Assembly (NCBI RefSeq): GCF_024399335.1
Contig: NZ_CP075339.1
Coordinates: forward strand, 620,001 to 684,000
Source of the DNA: Leucobacter aridicollis
Lineage (GTDB): Bacteria > Actinomycetota > Actinomycetes > Actinomycetales > Microbacteriaceae
Reading direction: 5' to 3'
DNA length: 64,000 bases
The notes under the pieces were generated by a model. That model ran no database searches. It was given only the letters and a program-made list of their open reading frames with translations, and was not told the DNA's origin. The position numbers were made by a program, and so were the translations under genes. This document shows positions 15,540 to 26,715 of this stretch, piece after piece. The stretch's first letter is position 1; every line of letters begins with the position of its first letter.

Positions 15540-16862
15540 ATGGCGAAAACGAGTAGCGCGTATGCCTGCAGCGAGTGTGGCTGGCAGGCTGCGAAATGGG
15601 TTGGTCGCTGCGGTGAATGCCAGCAGTGGGGCACCGTCGAGTTGCGTGGTGCGGCCAAGGCCTCGCTCGCGCGTACAACCAAGGCAACCGCGCCAGAGGC
15701 TGGGCGTGAGGCTCGGCCGATCACCGAACTCTCTGGCGCCTCCGTCAAGCACAGGCAGACGGGCATCACTGAGCTTGACCGCGTGCTGGGAGGTGGCATC
15801 GTGCCGGGCGCCGCGATTCTCTTCTCAGGTGAGCCTGGCGTGGGCAAGTCAACGTTGCTGCTCGATGTCGCCTCGCGCATCGCCCGCCACGGTGCCCGTG
15901 TGCTGTACGTGAGCGGAGAGGAATCGACGGGCCAGATCCGCATGCGGGCCGAGCGTACCGACGCGCTCGTTGACACCCTGTATCTCGCAGCAGAGACTGA
16001 CCTGGGGTCGGTACTCGGGCACATCGAGCTTGTCGACCCGGGGCTCATCATCATCGACTCAGTGCAGACCCTTGCGAGCGACCAGGTCGAGGGCATCGCG
16101 GGCGGCCCATCGCAGGTGCGCGAGGTTGCGGCCGCTCTCATTCGGGTGGCGAAGGATCGCGGGACGCCAGTGATCCTTGTCGGTCACGTCACGAAAGACG
16201 GGTCTGTTGCCGGGCCGCGACTCCTCGAACACCTCGTCGACGTGGTGTGCCACTTTGAAGGCGACCGCAACACCGCACTGCGGTTCCTACGCACGCTGAA
16301 GAACCGCTTTGGGCCGACCGACGAGGTCGGTTGCTTCGAGATGACTGGCGGCGGTATTGCCGAAGTGAGTGACCCCAGCGGGCTGTTTCTCAGTCGAGGC
16401 AGTGTGCCCGTGAGCGGCACCTGCGCGACTGTTGCGATGGAGGGGCGGCGCGCGTTGCCAGTCGAGATCCAGGCGCTTGTGGCGTCGAGTGCGACGCCGA
16501 ACCCGCGACGCGTGACGAGCGGAGTCGATCCTTCGCGAGTGGCGATGATTCTCGCGGTGCTTGAGCGCCGCGCGCGCGTCAGGCTCCACGACCAAGACGT
16601 CTATGTATCGACAGTTGGCGGGGTGAAACTCACCGAGCCCGCCGCAGACCTGGCAATCGCGCTTGCAGTGATTTCAGCGGTCGCTGATAAGCCCCTCGAA
16701 CTCGAATTCGCGGCCTTCGGTGAAATTTCACTGGCCGGTGAGATTCGCGCGGTCACCTCAGGGCCACAGCGGCTCGCGGAGGCAGAACGCCTCGGATACA
16801 CGCGAATCGTCGACTCAAGAGCCGAAACGCTCGCCGAAGCCCGGCGCCTCGCAATCGGCTAA
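15540..16862 (+). CDS. radA: DNA repair protein RadA
   Basis: A 440-residue RecA-like ATPase that helps process recombination intermediates by loading and moving along DNA at D-loops. Visible in order: an N-terminal zinc finger (C10, C13, C24, C27), Walker A GEPGVGKST at 97-105, Walker B IIIDS near 171, the family-specific KNRFG at 254-258, and a C-terminal Lon-protease-like domain. Length is standard. It begins right after a TANNNT box with no ribosome site, indicating a leaderless mRNA. It stands alone between tRNA-Ser and mqo. Confidence 0.96.
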   Translation: MAKTSSAYACSECGWQAAKWVGRCGECQQWGTVELRGAAKASLARTTKATAPEAGREARPITELSGASVKHRQTGITELDRVLGGGIVPGAAILFSGEPGVGKSTLLLDVASRIARHGARVLYVSGEESTGQIRMRAERTDALVDTLYLAAETDLGSVLGHIELVDPGLIIIDSVQTLASDQVEGIAGGPSQVREVAAALIRVAKDRGTPVILVGHVTKDGSVAGPRLLEHLVDVVCHFEGDRNTALRFLRTLKNRFGPTDEVGCFEMTGGGIAEVSDPSGLFLSRGSVPVSGTCATVAMEGRRALPVEIQALVASSATPNPRRVTSGVDPSRVAMILAVLERRARVRLHDQDVYVSTVGGVKLTEPAADLAIALAVISAVADKPLELEFAAFGEISLAGEIRAVTSGPQRLAEAERLGYTRIVDSRAETLAEARRLAIG

Positions 16863-16911
16863 ACCCGGTTCCCTGAGCGCCGTGAGACCCGGGCGCCCCG
16901 GTATCCGAGGT

Positions 16912-16917
16912 ACACTA
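16912..16917 (+). promoter_or_regulatory. -10 element of mqo; leaderless transcript
   Basis: TACACT ends 7 bases before the GTG start at 16925. There is no Shine-Dalgarno sequence, which fits a leaderless mRNA. Confidence 0.5.
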
Positions 16918-16924
16918 CAAGATC

Positions 16925-18436
16925 GTGAGCACAAACACGGTAGATGTCGTACTAATCGGCGGCGGCGTGATGAGCGCAACGCTCGGAACGCTGATCAAGC
17001 AGGTTCGCCCTGACTGGACCATTGAGGTCTTCGAGTCCCGCAGCGAAGTCGCCACCGAAAGCACCAACGGGTGGAACAACGCGGGCACCGGCCACGCCGC
17101 GCTCTGCGAGCTGAACTATATGCCCGAGGGCAAAGACGGCAGCCTCTCCGCCGATAAGGCGATCAACATCAACGAGCAGTTCCAGCTCTCGCGCGAGTGG
17201 TGGTCAACCCTCGTCGAGCGTGGCATCCTCGCTGAACCGACAAGCTTCATCAACCCGACCCCGCACATGACGTTTGTGCGTGGCGAGGAGAACGTTGATT
17301 ACCTTCGCCGCCGCTACGAGCTGCTGAAGACTGAGCCGCTGTTCTCTGACATGGAGTTCAGCGACGACCCCGAGAAGATCGCCGAGTGGGTGCCGCTCGT
17401 CATCGATCGCCGCGCGAAGAGCGAAGTTGTCGCCGCCACCCGGTCTGAAGCCGGCACGGACGTCGACTTCGGCGCCCTCACCCGCCAGCTCTTCGGCTAC
17501 CTCGAGCGCGAGGGAGCCCAGATGCACCTCGAGACCGAGGTACAGAAGCTGAAGCGCAAGGCAGACGGAACTTGGGACGTGCACGTTCGCAGCCGCAACG
17601 GCTACGGCACCTCGATCACGAACACCAAGTTCGTCTTCGTCGGTGCAGGCGGCGGGGCGCTCCCGCTGCTGCAGTCATCTGGCATCCCAGAGATCAAGGG
17701 CTTCGGTGGCTTCCCCATCAGCGGTAAGTTCCTGAAGACCTCGAACCCAGAGATCGTCGAGCAGCACAACGCGAAGGTTTACGGCAAGGCCGCGGTCGGC
17801 GCGCCCCCGATGTCTGTCCCGCACCTTGACACCCGCATCATCGACGGCAAGAAGAGCATCCTCTTCGGGCCGTACGCAGGGTTCAGCCCGAACTTCCTGA
17901 AGAAGGGCTCGTGGTGGGATCTTCCCGGCTCCATCCGTGCGCACAACCTCGGCCCGATGATCAAGGTCGGCCTCACGGAGTTCTCGCTCGAGAAGTACCT
18001 CGTGTCTGAGCTCCTCGCGAGCCGCGAGAAGCAGATGGAGACCCTGCGGCAGTACCTGCCGAGCGCGCGCACCGAGGACTGGGAGATGGTCACTGCTGGC
18101 CAGCGAGTCCAGGTTATGAAGAAGGATCCCAAGCTCGGCGGCATCCTGCAGTTCGGCACCGAGGTCATCACCGGTGCAGAGGGCTCGATCGCCGGCCTGC
18201 TCGGAGCCTCGCCCGGCGCTTCGACAGCGGTCCACGCGATGCTCGGTGTGCTGAAGACCTGCTTCCCCGACGAGTACGCGTCTGAGTGGGAGAACGTTTT
18301 CAAGGAGCAGGTGCCCGCTCTCGGCCAGGGCCTCAACGGTCGCCCCGAAGCCGCGAAGGAATCGCTCGAACGCACAACCCGCGTGCTGCAGCTCGGCGTC
18401 GCAGCCCCCGCAGAGGACGCGGCGGTCGAGGCCTAG
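16925..18436 (+). CDS. mqo: Malate:quinone oxidoreductase
   Basis: A 503-residue FAD-dependent membrane-associated enzyme that oxidises malate to oxaloacetate and passes electrons to quinone in the citric acid cycle. The N terminus holds the dinucleotide-binding loop (IGGGVMSATLG), followed by the conserved NGWNNAGTGHAALCELNY region and the C-terminal GSIAGLLGASPGAS stretch typical of Mqo. Length is normal. The start is GTG 16925. It is followed by a long hairpin and a non-coding repeat region before the converging HAD gene. Confidence 0.95.
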   Translation: MSTNTVDVVLIGGGVMSATLGTLIKQVRPDWTIEVFESRSEVATESTNGWNNAGTGHAALCELNYMPEGKDGSLSADKAININEQFQLSREWWSTLVERGILAEPTSFINPTPHMTFVRGEENVDYLRRRYELLKTEPLFSDMEFSDDPEKIAEWVPLVIDRRAKSEVVAATRSEAGTDVDFGALTRQLFGYLEREGAQMHLETEVQKLKRKADGTWDVHVRSRNGYGTSITNTKFVFVGAGGGALPLLQSSGIPEIKGFGGFPISGKFLKTSNPEIVEQHNAKVYGKAAVGAPPMSVPHLDTRIIDGKKSILFGPYAGFSPNFLKKGSWWDLPGSIRAHNLGPMIKVGLTEFSLEKYLVSELLASREKQMETLRQYLPSARTEDWEMVTAGQRVQVMKKDPKLGGILQFGTEVITGAEGSIAGLLGASPGASTAVHAMLGVLKTCFPDEYASEWENVFKEQVPALGQGLNGRPEAAKESLERTTRVLQLGVAAPAEDAAVEA

Positions 18437-18454
18437 CCTTCTCGGGCCTCAGTG

Positions 18455-18512
18455 CCCTATACATACATGTGTGGCCCCATCGGTTGGTGGGGCCACACAT
18501 GTATGTATAGGG
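18455..18512. terminator. Perfect 24-base-pair hairpin downstream of mqo
   Basis: Arms 18455-18478 and 18489-18512 are exact inverted copies around a 10-base loop. The outer part is AT-rich (CCCTATACATACATG) and the inner part is GGGGCC. It could end mqo transcription, but lacks the usual T run and may be a mobile palindromic repeat instead. Confidence 0.6.
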
Positions 18513-18535
18513 TTTGGCTCCAGGGGGCTTCTGGG

Positions 18536-18732
18536 CGCTCGCCTCGTACGCCTGTGATCTGCAGGAGAAATGCTGAGACGTTGCAGGTTCTCCATGTCTA
18601 CTGCAGATGACAGATGTTCGTGCTGGGCCGGTTCTGCTCCGCTCGCCTCGTGTGCCTGTGATCTGCAGGAGAAATGCTGAGACGTTGCAGGTTCTCCATG
18701 TCTACTGCAGATATCAGATGTTCGTGCTGGGC
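18536..18732. repeat. Two 93-base direct repeats with internal dyad symmetry
   Basis: Copies lie at 18536-18628 and 18640-18732 and differ at only a few positions. Each contains ATCTGCAGGAGAA and, about 18 bases on, TTCTCC, then CTGCAGAT, which can fold as a two-part stem. The copies are separated by 11 bases and sit between converging genes, like REP or BIME elements. Expression as a small RNA is possible but not shown. Confidence 0.75.
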
Positions 18733-18781
18733 GGGCCTGGGTTCGGCCGGGCTGGGGCGGGCTGGGCTGGGCTGGGTCGGG
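18729..18781 (+). repeat. G-run tract (GGGCT repeats) with quadruplex potential
   Basis: The stretch has about ten runs of three or more G separated by short spacers, several as tandem GGGCT units. It directly follows the second 93-base repeat. The rest of the gap up to the HAD stop at 18859 shows no gene. Confidence 0.5.
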
Positions 18782-18858
18782 ATCGGCGCGGCTCGGTTGT
18801 GCACAGGTGTGTGGCAGGGCCTGGCGTGTGAGAGGCCTCTGGCCGGCCCCCACACCGC

Positions 18859-19620
18859 CTACGCGTCGAGCAGCGCCTCAATGAAGTCTGCGGTGTCTTC
18901 CCACCCAGTGACCGCGTGACACTTCACACCCATGGCCTTCACCGGGTAGTCATTGCCGTCGGGATCCAGCCTGTCGCCGACAAAGAGCATGTCGTCAAGC
19001 GGAATGCCCGTGTGCTGTTCAAGCTTGCGCATGCCGTAGGCCTTGTCGATCCCTCGCCGGGTGATGTCAACTGAGGTCGATCCGCCGCTGCGCACTTCGA
19101 GGCCAGGGAGCCGCTCGGCGACCGCCGCTCGCAGAGTGTTCTTCTTCTCGCCCGTTGGGTCCCATGCGTGCTTGGCGTCGACGGGGGCACGCTGGCCGAG
19201 AGCGGAGAATGTGACCTGGGATCCGCGATCCTCAAGGATCTCGCCCCACGGCTCCGCCTCCCAGAGGCCGAGCCGCCCAGCTTCCTCGCGAAGGGCAGCG
19301 AGCGCCCCGTCACGCTCCTCCTCGGTGAGATGCTCGCGGTACACGGTGCGCCACGCCCCGGCTTCGCGCCGCTCGTATCTCGTCCCGCACGTTGGTAGGA
19401 GGTGTAGCCGCTCGAGCGCCGCTTCGGACACGGACTCCAGGCCGTCGAGCTGAGAGACGAGCTGCGACTCGAACTGCTCGAAGTTGCCGCCGGAGATGAC
19501 CGCGACCGTTGTCTGCTCAAGCAGACGGGCGAATGCGTCAAGCATGCGTTGCGGGACCGGGGACTTTGAAGGGGCGAGCGTATCGTCGAGATCGAATGCG
19601 ACAAGGCGGGGGACAGACAT
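18859..19620 (-). CDS. HAD-superfamily hydrolase, subfamily IIB
   Basis: A 253-residue soluble phosphatase-like protein. Motif I is FDLDDT (D10, D12), motif II is VISGG near 41-45, and the C-terminal motif GDRLDPDGNDYP binds Mg2+. The cap and length fit the Cof/phosphomannomutase-like HAD-IIB group. The start is ATG 19620, behind GGGAGA. Longer readings run into the divergent argF region and are not supported. The substrate, probably a sugar phosphate, cannot be named. Confidence 0.85.
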   Translation of the reverse strand: MSVPRLVAFDLDDTLAPSKSPVPQRMLDAFARLLEQTTVAVISGGNFEQFESQLVSQLDGLESVSEAALERLHLLPTCGTRYERREAGAWRTVYREHLTEEERDGALAALREEAGRLGLWEAEPWGEILEDRGSQVTFSALGQRAPVDAKHAWDPTGEKKNTLRAAVAERLPGLEVRSGGSTSVDITRRGIDKAYGMRKLEQHTGIPLDDMLFVGDRLDPDGNDYPVKAMGVKCHAVTGWEDTADFIEALLDA

Positions 19621-19698
19621 GGCCCCGATTCTCCCATAGCGCCCGCGCGGCCAGAGAAGGGCCACCCGGCCCGTTCCGCCGTGCCGGGGGCGGGCGAG

Positions 19699-19704
19699 TA
19701 AGCT
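19699..19704 (+). promoter_or_regulatory. -10 element of argF; leaderless transcript
   Basis: TAAGCT ends 6 bases before the GTG start at 19711, with no ribosome site between, fitting a leaderless mRNA. Confidence 0.5.
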
Positions 19705-19710
19705 GGGCGG

Positions 19711-22052
<2,342 letters not shown>

Positions 22053-22083
22053 CTGACCACCGCCCCATCGGGGAGCCGCTGAG

Positions 22084-22121
22084 AACCGGCCTGTGCACCT
22101 TCGCGCACAGGCCGGTTTTTT
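22084..22121 (+). terminator. Terminator of argF-argH
   Basis: A 13-base-pair stem (AACCGGCCTGTGC/GCACAGGCCGGTT) with an 8-base loop, followed by six T residues: a classic intrinsic terminator. Confidence 0.9.
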
Positions 22122-22234
22122 CGTGCCGGCTGGTCCTTTGTCCACAGATTCCATCGTTTCCCACCGATGCGCCGGATACCGACGTAGTGTGGAACCACTT
22201 AGGCGACGGCTGATGAGTAGAGAGGTGGTGGAGT

Positions 22235-22888
22235 GTGGGACTTTTCGAGCTTTTGGCAGCGCTTGCGAGCGTAGCCGCGATTATCTCGGTCGTGCTGTGG
22301 AGCACGCGGGACACGAAGGTAACGCTCGGTGCCCGAATTGACAGTGTCGAAGCGCGACTCGATCGGATGGACAAACGGTTCGACAAGATGGATTCGCGGT
22401 CCGACAAAAACGAAGCAAGATCGGCGGACCACTTCGAGCAGCTGGAGGAAGGACTCGCCCGCACGACAGCTGTGATGGAGGCCCGCTTTGACAGTGTGGA
22501 GGCCCGCTTTGACAGTGTGGACGTCCGCTTTGGCAGTGTGGACGTCCGCTTTGACGCCGTGGATGCCCGTTTTGACAGGCTCGACGTTCGACTCGATCGG
22601 ACAGACGACCGGGCAGCTGCGTTCGGAGCCTTGGTTGAGGGGCGCTTCGACACTCTGCGGGAACGGATCGACGCGGGTGCGGCGGAAGCGCTCGCGCGCA
22701 ACGATGACCTGCGGGCGAGGCTCGAGACTCGCTTTGACTCGGCGAACGTTCGGGTCGACGGAGTGTACGAGAGTATGGAACGACTGCGCGACAGCATGTC
22801 TGTGCGTATTGCTGAACTGCGACACGAGTCGCACGGTCAAAATCCCGATCAGGGCGGCGAGAGTAGTTCCCGACTCAAAAAGGCCTGA
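22235..22888 (+). CDS. Membrane-anchored coiled-coil protein with heptad repeats
   Basis: A 217-residue protein with one N-terminal helix (about residues 5-22) and then a charged helical rod. The middle has near-exact 7-residue units (VEARFDS, VDVRFGS, VDVRFDA, VDARFDR, LDVRLDR), encoded by 21-base tandem repeats around 22490-22600. The pattern predicts a long coiled coil reaching into the cytoplasm. The start is GTG 22235 with a purine-rich upstream (GAGAGGTGG). No family was recognised. It could be a scaffold or membrane-linked tether; its neighbours give no further hint. Confidence 0.65.
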   Translation: MGLFELLAALASVAAIISVVLWSTRDTKVTLGARIDSVEARLDRMDKRFDKMDSRSDKNEARSADHFEQLEEGLARTTAVMEARFDSVEARFDSVDVRFGSVDVRFDAVDARFDRLDVRLDRTDDRAAAFGALVEGRFDTLRERIDAGAAEALARNDDLRARLETRFDSANVRVDGVYESMERLRDSMSVRIAELRHESHGQNPDQGGESSSRLKKA

Positions 22889-22970
22889 GCGCCAGAGGCG
22901 CACACGGTGCCACTCTCCGAAGACGCAAGCCTTTCCCGCGCTCCGCCAGAGAGTGGAGCGCGGGAAAGGA

Positions 22971-24329
22971 CTACTCGCGGTGACCATCCCCCGCTTCGAC
23001 GCGTGCCGAGTCTCGAAGCAGTGGACGAGTCCCGAAGAGCGCCCCGAGCACGATGAGGTAGCCGAACATGATCATCGAAAGCATCGTGAGGAGTGACAAC
23101 GGGGCGAAAATGAGCGCAGCACCCAGAATCGGGAACAGGAGCACCGCTGCGATCGTCGCCGAGCCTATCGAAGCGACAGCGAGCGGCAGAGTAGCTGCCT
23201 TGCGCCGTGCTCCGTCCTGCACAGACAACGGGGTGCCCATGATCGCAAGCGACCGATGAACATCACGGCGGTCAAGGATCTGCGCGGCCTGGTTCACCCC
23301 CACCGAGCATGCGACCATCACGAAAGTGCCGATGACGACGATCGCGAGGCCCGTGCGCATATCGCTCATGAGAAACTGCTCAGGGCCGGTGAGCTCAGCC
23401 TCGGCGCCAGAAGCCTGGCCGAGAAGCGCGATGCCCGATCCTGCGAAGACAGCCATGAAGCTCGACATCGCCACTCCAGAGACCTGCCGCCAGGCGGCCC
23501 GTGGAGACTCAAGGACGAGGCGCGCTGAGATGAGGTCGACAGGCGATTGCGCGCGACGCAGACGTGCCCTACCGAAGAGCGAGAGCACCCACGCCCCAAT
23601 GAGGTCGATCGCGAGTAGGGCGACAGCGAAAGCGACAAGAAAACCGATAAGGACAACCGCGAGACCAGCATCGCCGTCGGCCTGAGTGAGTGCCGACACT
23701 GTCAGAACCGCGACGATGATTCCAGCGATTGCGACGATCGCCTGCACCCACGGCATTTTCGGTGCCGACTGCTTCATCGCGACCCCAAGGGGCGAGATGA
23801 TGACCTTGCGGAGCCCGACCATTGCGCTGAGCGCGGCGATGGCGACGACAGCGAGCACCAGCAGTGCCGCCCACCCGAGCGGGAGTGCGGCCTGCGCTGC
23901 CCCGATCGCTGCCCCGCGGAAATGAATGAGGCCGATGAGGGGTGAGAGCGCGTACGCGAGCAGGACTCCCGCCACTGCACCCACACACGCGACCGCAGCG
24001 GATTCGAAGATCGCGAGCCCAGCAGTGCTTCGCCCGGTCGCGCCGAGCAAGCGGAGCACTGCCAAACGGTCGTCGCGACGTCGCGCCGAAAGCCTCGCAG
24101 CCGCCGAACCGAGCGAGATCAGTGGCGGAACCATGAGGGCGAGCGCGAGGCCCGCCAGGAACCCGTAGAGGTATGCAAGCTCATCGTCGAATACCCAGAA
24201 CGACTGGGCACCGCCGATGACGATTGCAAGAAGGGCAGTTACGCTCGCAAAGGCGATGCCTGGAAGCAGCAGCCCGGCGGCACCCTGCCTGCTTGGGCGC
24301 GAGAGCAGCGGAAGAACTCGAAGAATCAT
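22971..24329 (-). CDS. ABC transporter permease, FtsX/MacB-like
   Basis: A 452-residue membrane protein with about ten hydrophobic segments in two FtsX-like halves (residues 40-190 and 300-440). It overlaps the ATP-binding gene by four bases (ATGA), so the two form one exporter. Such systems handle lipoproteins, antimicrobial peptides or cell-envelope stress signals; the substrate here is unknown. There is no periplasmic MacB-type domain. Confidence 0.85.
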   Translation of the reverse strand: MILRVLPLLSRPSRQGAAGLLLPGIAFASVTALLAIVIGGAQSFWVFDDELAYLYGFLAGLALALMVPPLISLGSAAARLSARRRDDRLAVLRLLGATGRSTAGLAIFESAAVACVGAVAGVLLAYALSPLIGLIHFRGAAIGAAQAALPLGWAALLVLAVVAIAALSAMVGLRKVIISPLGVAMKQSAPKMPWVQAIVAIAGIIVAVLTVSALTQADGDAGLAVVLIGFLVAFAVALLAIDLIGAWVLSLFGRARLRRAQSPVDLISARLVLESPRAAWRQVSGVAMSSFMAVFAGSGIALLGQASGAEAELTGPEQFLMSDMRTGLAIVVIGTFVMVACSVGVNQAAQILDRRDVHRSLAIMGTPLSVQDGARRKAATLPLAVASIGSATIAAVLLFPILGAALIFAPLSLLTMLSMIMFGYLIVLGALFGTRPLLRDSARVEAGDGHRE

Positions 24330-25030
24330 GACTGGGTTCCGTTCGATCCCTGCGCGTGCGCGGTGTCTGCGACGATACGACCGTCAGACAGCGTGACAAC
24401 GCGCTGGCACCGAGCCGCGACGCCGGGGTCGTGCGTCACAACGACGAGTGTGCGGCCGTTGCCAGAGGTGCTCGAGAGTAGCGCTGTCATCACCTCTTGG
24501 GACGTGTTCGAGTCGAGCGCCCCTGTCGGCTCGTCGGCGAATATCACCCGGGCGCCAGTCACTTGCGCGCGCGCGATCGCGACGCGCTGAGCTTGGCCTC
24601 CTGAGAGTTGACCGATCCGGCGTTCTTCCATTCCGGCGAGCCCGAGCGCCTGCAGCCACTGCGCCGCCGGCCCGATAGCGTCGCTCTTCTTCGCGCCATT
24701 GAGCATGGGAGCGAGCGCGACGTTCTCGACTGCAGTCAGCTCGGGGATGAGGAGCCCCTGTTGGAACACGAAGCCGAACTGCTCTCGCCGAAGCCTGCTG
24801 CGTTCAGAATCGGGAAGGCCGCTGATCGGCTTCCCCGCGTACGTCACGGTGCCCGATCCCGGGGTGAGGATGCCGGCGAGCATGTGAAGCAGCGTCGTCT
24901 TCCCTGAGCCGGAGGCGCCCATGATCGCTGTGGACGTACCTTCTACGATCCCGAGCGAGAGGGAATCGAGGGCGCGAGTGCTGCCGTATTGCTGTGTGAG
25001 GCTGTCCGCCTGCAGGATCACGTGTGTCAT
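24326..25030 (-). CDS. ABC transporter ATP-binding protein (LolD/MacB type)
   Basis: A 234-residue ATPase with Walker A GASGSGKTT at 38-46, the Q loop at 90-91, signature LSGGQAQR at 142-149, Walker B VIFADEP at 162-168 and the switch histidine H200. It fits the family that pairs with FtsX-like permeases, and the permease follows with a four-base overlap. The start is ATG 25030; readings that extend upstream would cross the divergent tyrS promoter. Confidence 0.92.
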   Translation of the reverse strand: MTHVILQADSLTQQYGSTRALDSLSLGIVEGTSTAIMGASGSGKTTLLHMLAGILTPGSGTVTYAGKPISGLPDSERSRLRREQFGFVFQQGLLIPELTAVENVALAPMLNGAKKSDAIGPAAQWLQALGLAGMEERRIGQLSGGQAQRVAIARAQVTGARVIFADEPTGALDSNTSQEVMTALLSSTSGNGRTLVVVTHDPGVAARCQRVVTLSDGRIVADTAHAQGSNGTQS

Positions 25031-25155
25031 GGTTCCATGCTTCCGCGGGGCAGGCCCGGAGGGATCGGCCCGCGGTGCCGGACGATGGTACTTGGGTACC
25101 CGCCTGCCCGGTACCGCGGGGCCAGACCGGTGCCCGACTCGATCGGCAAACGAGG

Positions 25156-25161
25156 TAAACT
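25156..25161 (+). promoter_or_regulatory. -10 element of tyrS; leaderless transcript
   Basis: TAAACT ends 7 bases before GTG 25169. There is no convincing ribosome site, which also favours this GTG as the start. Confidence 0.45.
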
Positions 25162-25168
25162 GCGAGGC

Positions 25169-26482
25169 GTGTCTGAATTGAACGAACGCACCGAGCTCAT
25201 GGCCAACCAGCGCATCGACGACAGCTTCCCCACCCTGTGGGCGGAGCTCGAGTGGCGCGGGCTGATCCACGTTTCCACGGACGGCGAAGCGCTGTCCGAG
25301 TTGCTCGAGGGTGAGCCGTTCGCGTATTACTGCGGGTTCGACCCGACAGCGTCGAGCCTGCACCTCGGCCACTTGGTGCAGTTGCTGCTCATGCGCCGCC
25401 TCCAGCTGAAGGGGCACAAGCCGCTCGGCCTCGTCGGGGGATCCACGGGTCTTATCGGCGATCCGCGCCCCACGAGCGAGCGCACCCTGAACTCGCGCGA
25501 GACTGTCGCGCAGTGGGTTGATTCGCTCGGCGAGCAGGTTTCGAAGTACCTGAGCTTCGAGGGCGACAACGCCGCGCGTCTCGTCAACAACCTCGATTGG
25601 ACGGCGCCGCTCAGCGCGATCGATTTCCTGCGTGAGATCGGCAAGTACTTCCGCGTCGGCACGATGATCAAGAAAGACATCGTGGCGAAGCGCCTCGACT
25701 CAGATGAGGGCATCAGCTACACCGAGTTCAGCTACCAGATTCTGCAGGGGCTCGACTACCTTGAGCTGTACCGCCAGTACGACTGCAAACTGCAATCGGG
25801 TGGCTCAGATCAGTGGGGCAACCTGACGAGCGGAACCGAGCTCATCCGCAAGGCCGAGGGCGCAACCGTGCACGCGATCGGCACGCCGCTCATCACGAAC
25901 GCCGACGGCACGAAGTTCGGTAAGAGCGAGGGCAATGCGATCTGGCTGAACCCAGAGATGTGCTCGCCGTACGCGTTCTACCAGTTCTGGCTGAACCAGG
26001 CCGATGCTGACGTCGTGGATCGCCTGAAGGTGTTCACGTTCCTCACGCGCGCCGAGATCGAAGACTACGCGGCCCAGGTCGCCGAGGAGCCCTTCAAGCG
26101 CGCCGCGCAGAAGCGCCTCGCGCTCGAGGTCACGACCCTCGTGCACGGCGCGAAGGCGACGCAGGGGGCAATCGACGCTTCCGCGGCGCTGTTCGGCCAG
26201 GGCGAGCTTTCTGATCTTGACGAGGTCTCGCTTGCGGGCGCGGTGGCTGAGCTGCCTTCTGCCTCGGGCGCCGCCGGCGCGAGCATCGCGCAGCTGCTCG
26301 TCGATACCGGGCTCGTGAAGAGCCTTGGCGAGGCACGCCGCGCGATCGCGCAGGGTGGCGTGTACGTGAACAACGCGAAGGTTGAGTCTGATGAGGCCGC
26401 GCTCGCCGCAGCCGATCTACTGCACGGCAAGTTCGCGGTGTTGCGCCGCGGCAAGAAGACGCTCGCGGCGGTACGCGCGTAG
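25169..26482 (+). CDS. tyrS: Tyrosyl-tRNA synthetase
   Basis: A class I aminoacyl-tRNA synthetase of about 437 residues that charges tRNA-Tyr. The HIGH-like HLGH is at 65-68 after YYCGFDPTA; the KMSKS-like KFGKS is near 250; an S4 RNA-binding domain forms the C terminus. The start is placed at GTG 25169, just after a TAAACT box; ATG 25199 is the alternative. It is divergent from the ABC exporter and followed by a 19-base-pair hairpin. Confidence 0.95.
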   Translation: MSELNERTELMANQRIDDSFPTLWAELEWRGLIHVSTDGEALSELLEGEPFAYYCGFDPTASSLHLGHLVQLLLMRRLQLKGHKPLGLVGGSTGLIGDPRPTSERTLNSRETVAQWVDSLGEQVSKYLSFEGDNAARLVNNLDWTAPLSAIDFLREIGKYFRVGTMIKKDIVAKRLDSDEGISYTEFSYQILQGLDYLELYRQYDCKLQSGGSDQWGNLTSGTELIRKAEGATVHAIGTPLITNADGTKFGKSEGNAIWLNPEMCSPYAFYQFWLNQADADVVDRLKVFTFLTRAEIEDYAAQVAEEPFKRAAQKRLALEVTTLVHGAKATQGAIDASAALFGQGELSDLDEVSLAGAVAELPSASGAAGASIAQLLVDTGLVKSLGEARRAIAQGGVYVNNAKVESDEAALAAADLLHGKFAVLRRGKKTLAAVRA

Positions 26483-26497
26483 CGCTCGGCAGTGCAT

Positions 26498-26547
26498 ACA
26501 CGGGCCGGGGAGGATCGCCAGAATCAGTGATCCTCCCCGGCCCGTGT
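26498..26547 (+). terminator. Hairpin terminator after tyrS
   Basis: Arms at 26498-26516 and 26529-26547 form a 19-base-pair GC-rich stem (ACACGGGCCGGGG.../...CCCCGGCCCGTGT) around a 12-base loop. It lies 15 bases after the tyrS stop. Confidence 0.8.
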
Positions 26548-26701
26548 TCGTGTGGAAGGCGTTGGCGGCCGGCTGAATGAGGTTGGCGATTGGGTGGCGA
26601 TACGCCTCGCCCGGCTCAAGGCCGCACAGAGATTGCACAGCGACCGCGGGTTGATTTGTGGGTAATGCGCAAAGCGTTGCGGGCGGCCCGCAGCACGCTG
26701 C

Positions 26702-26707
26702 TAATCT
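26702..26707 (+). promoter_or_regulatory. -10 element of dipeptidase gene; leaderless transcript
   Basis: TAATCT ends 8 bases before ATG 26716. No Shine-Dalgarno sequence is seen. Confidence 0.45.
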
Positions 26708-26715
26708 CTGGCGCT

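Noticed and set aside
18607..18831. Small open frames across the 93-base repeats and the G-rich tract
   Set aside because: They are present in several frames, low in complexity, lack ribosome sites and are interrupted by the repeat structure. Non-coding repeat is more likely.
24989..25168. N-terminal extension of tyrS to ATG 24989
   Set aside because: The added sequence is antisense to the ABC ATPase start and its promoter and is absent from TyrS proteins.
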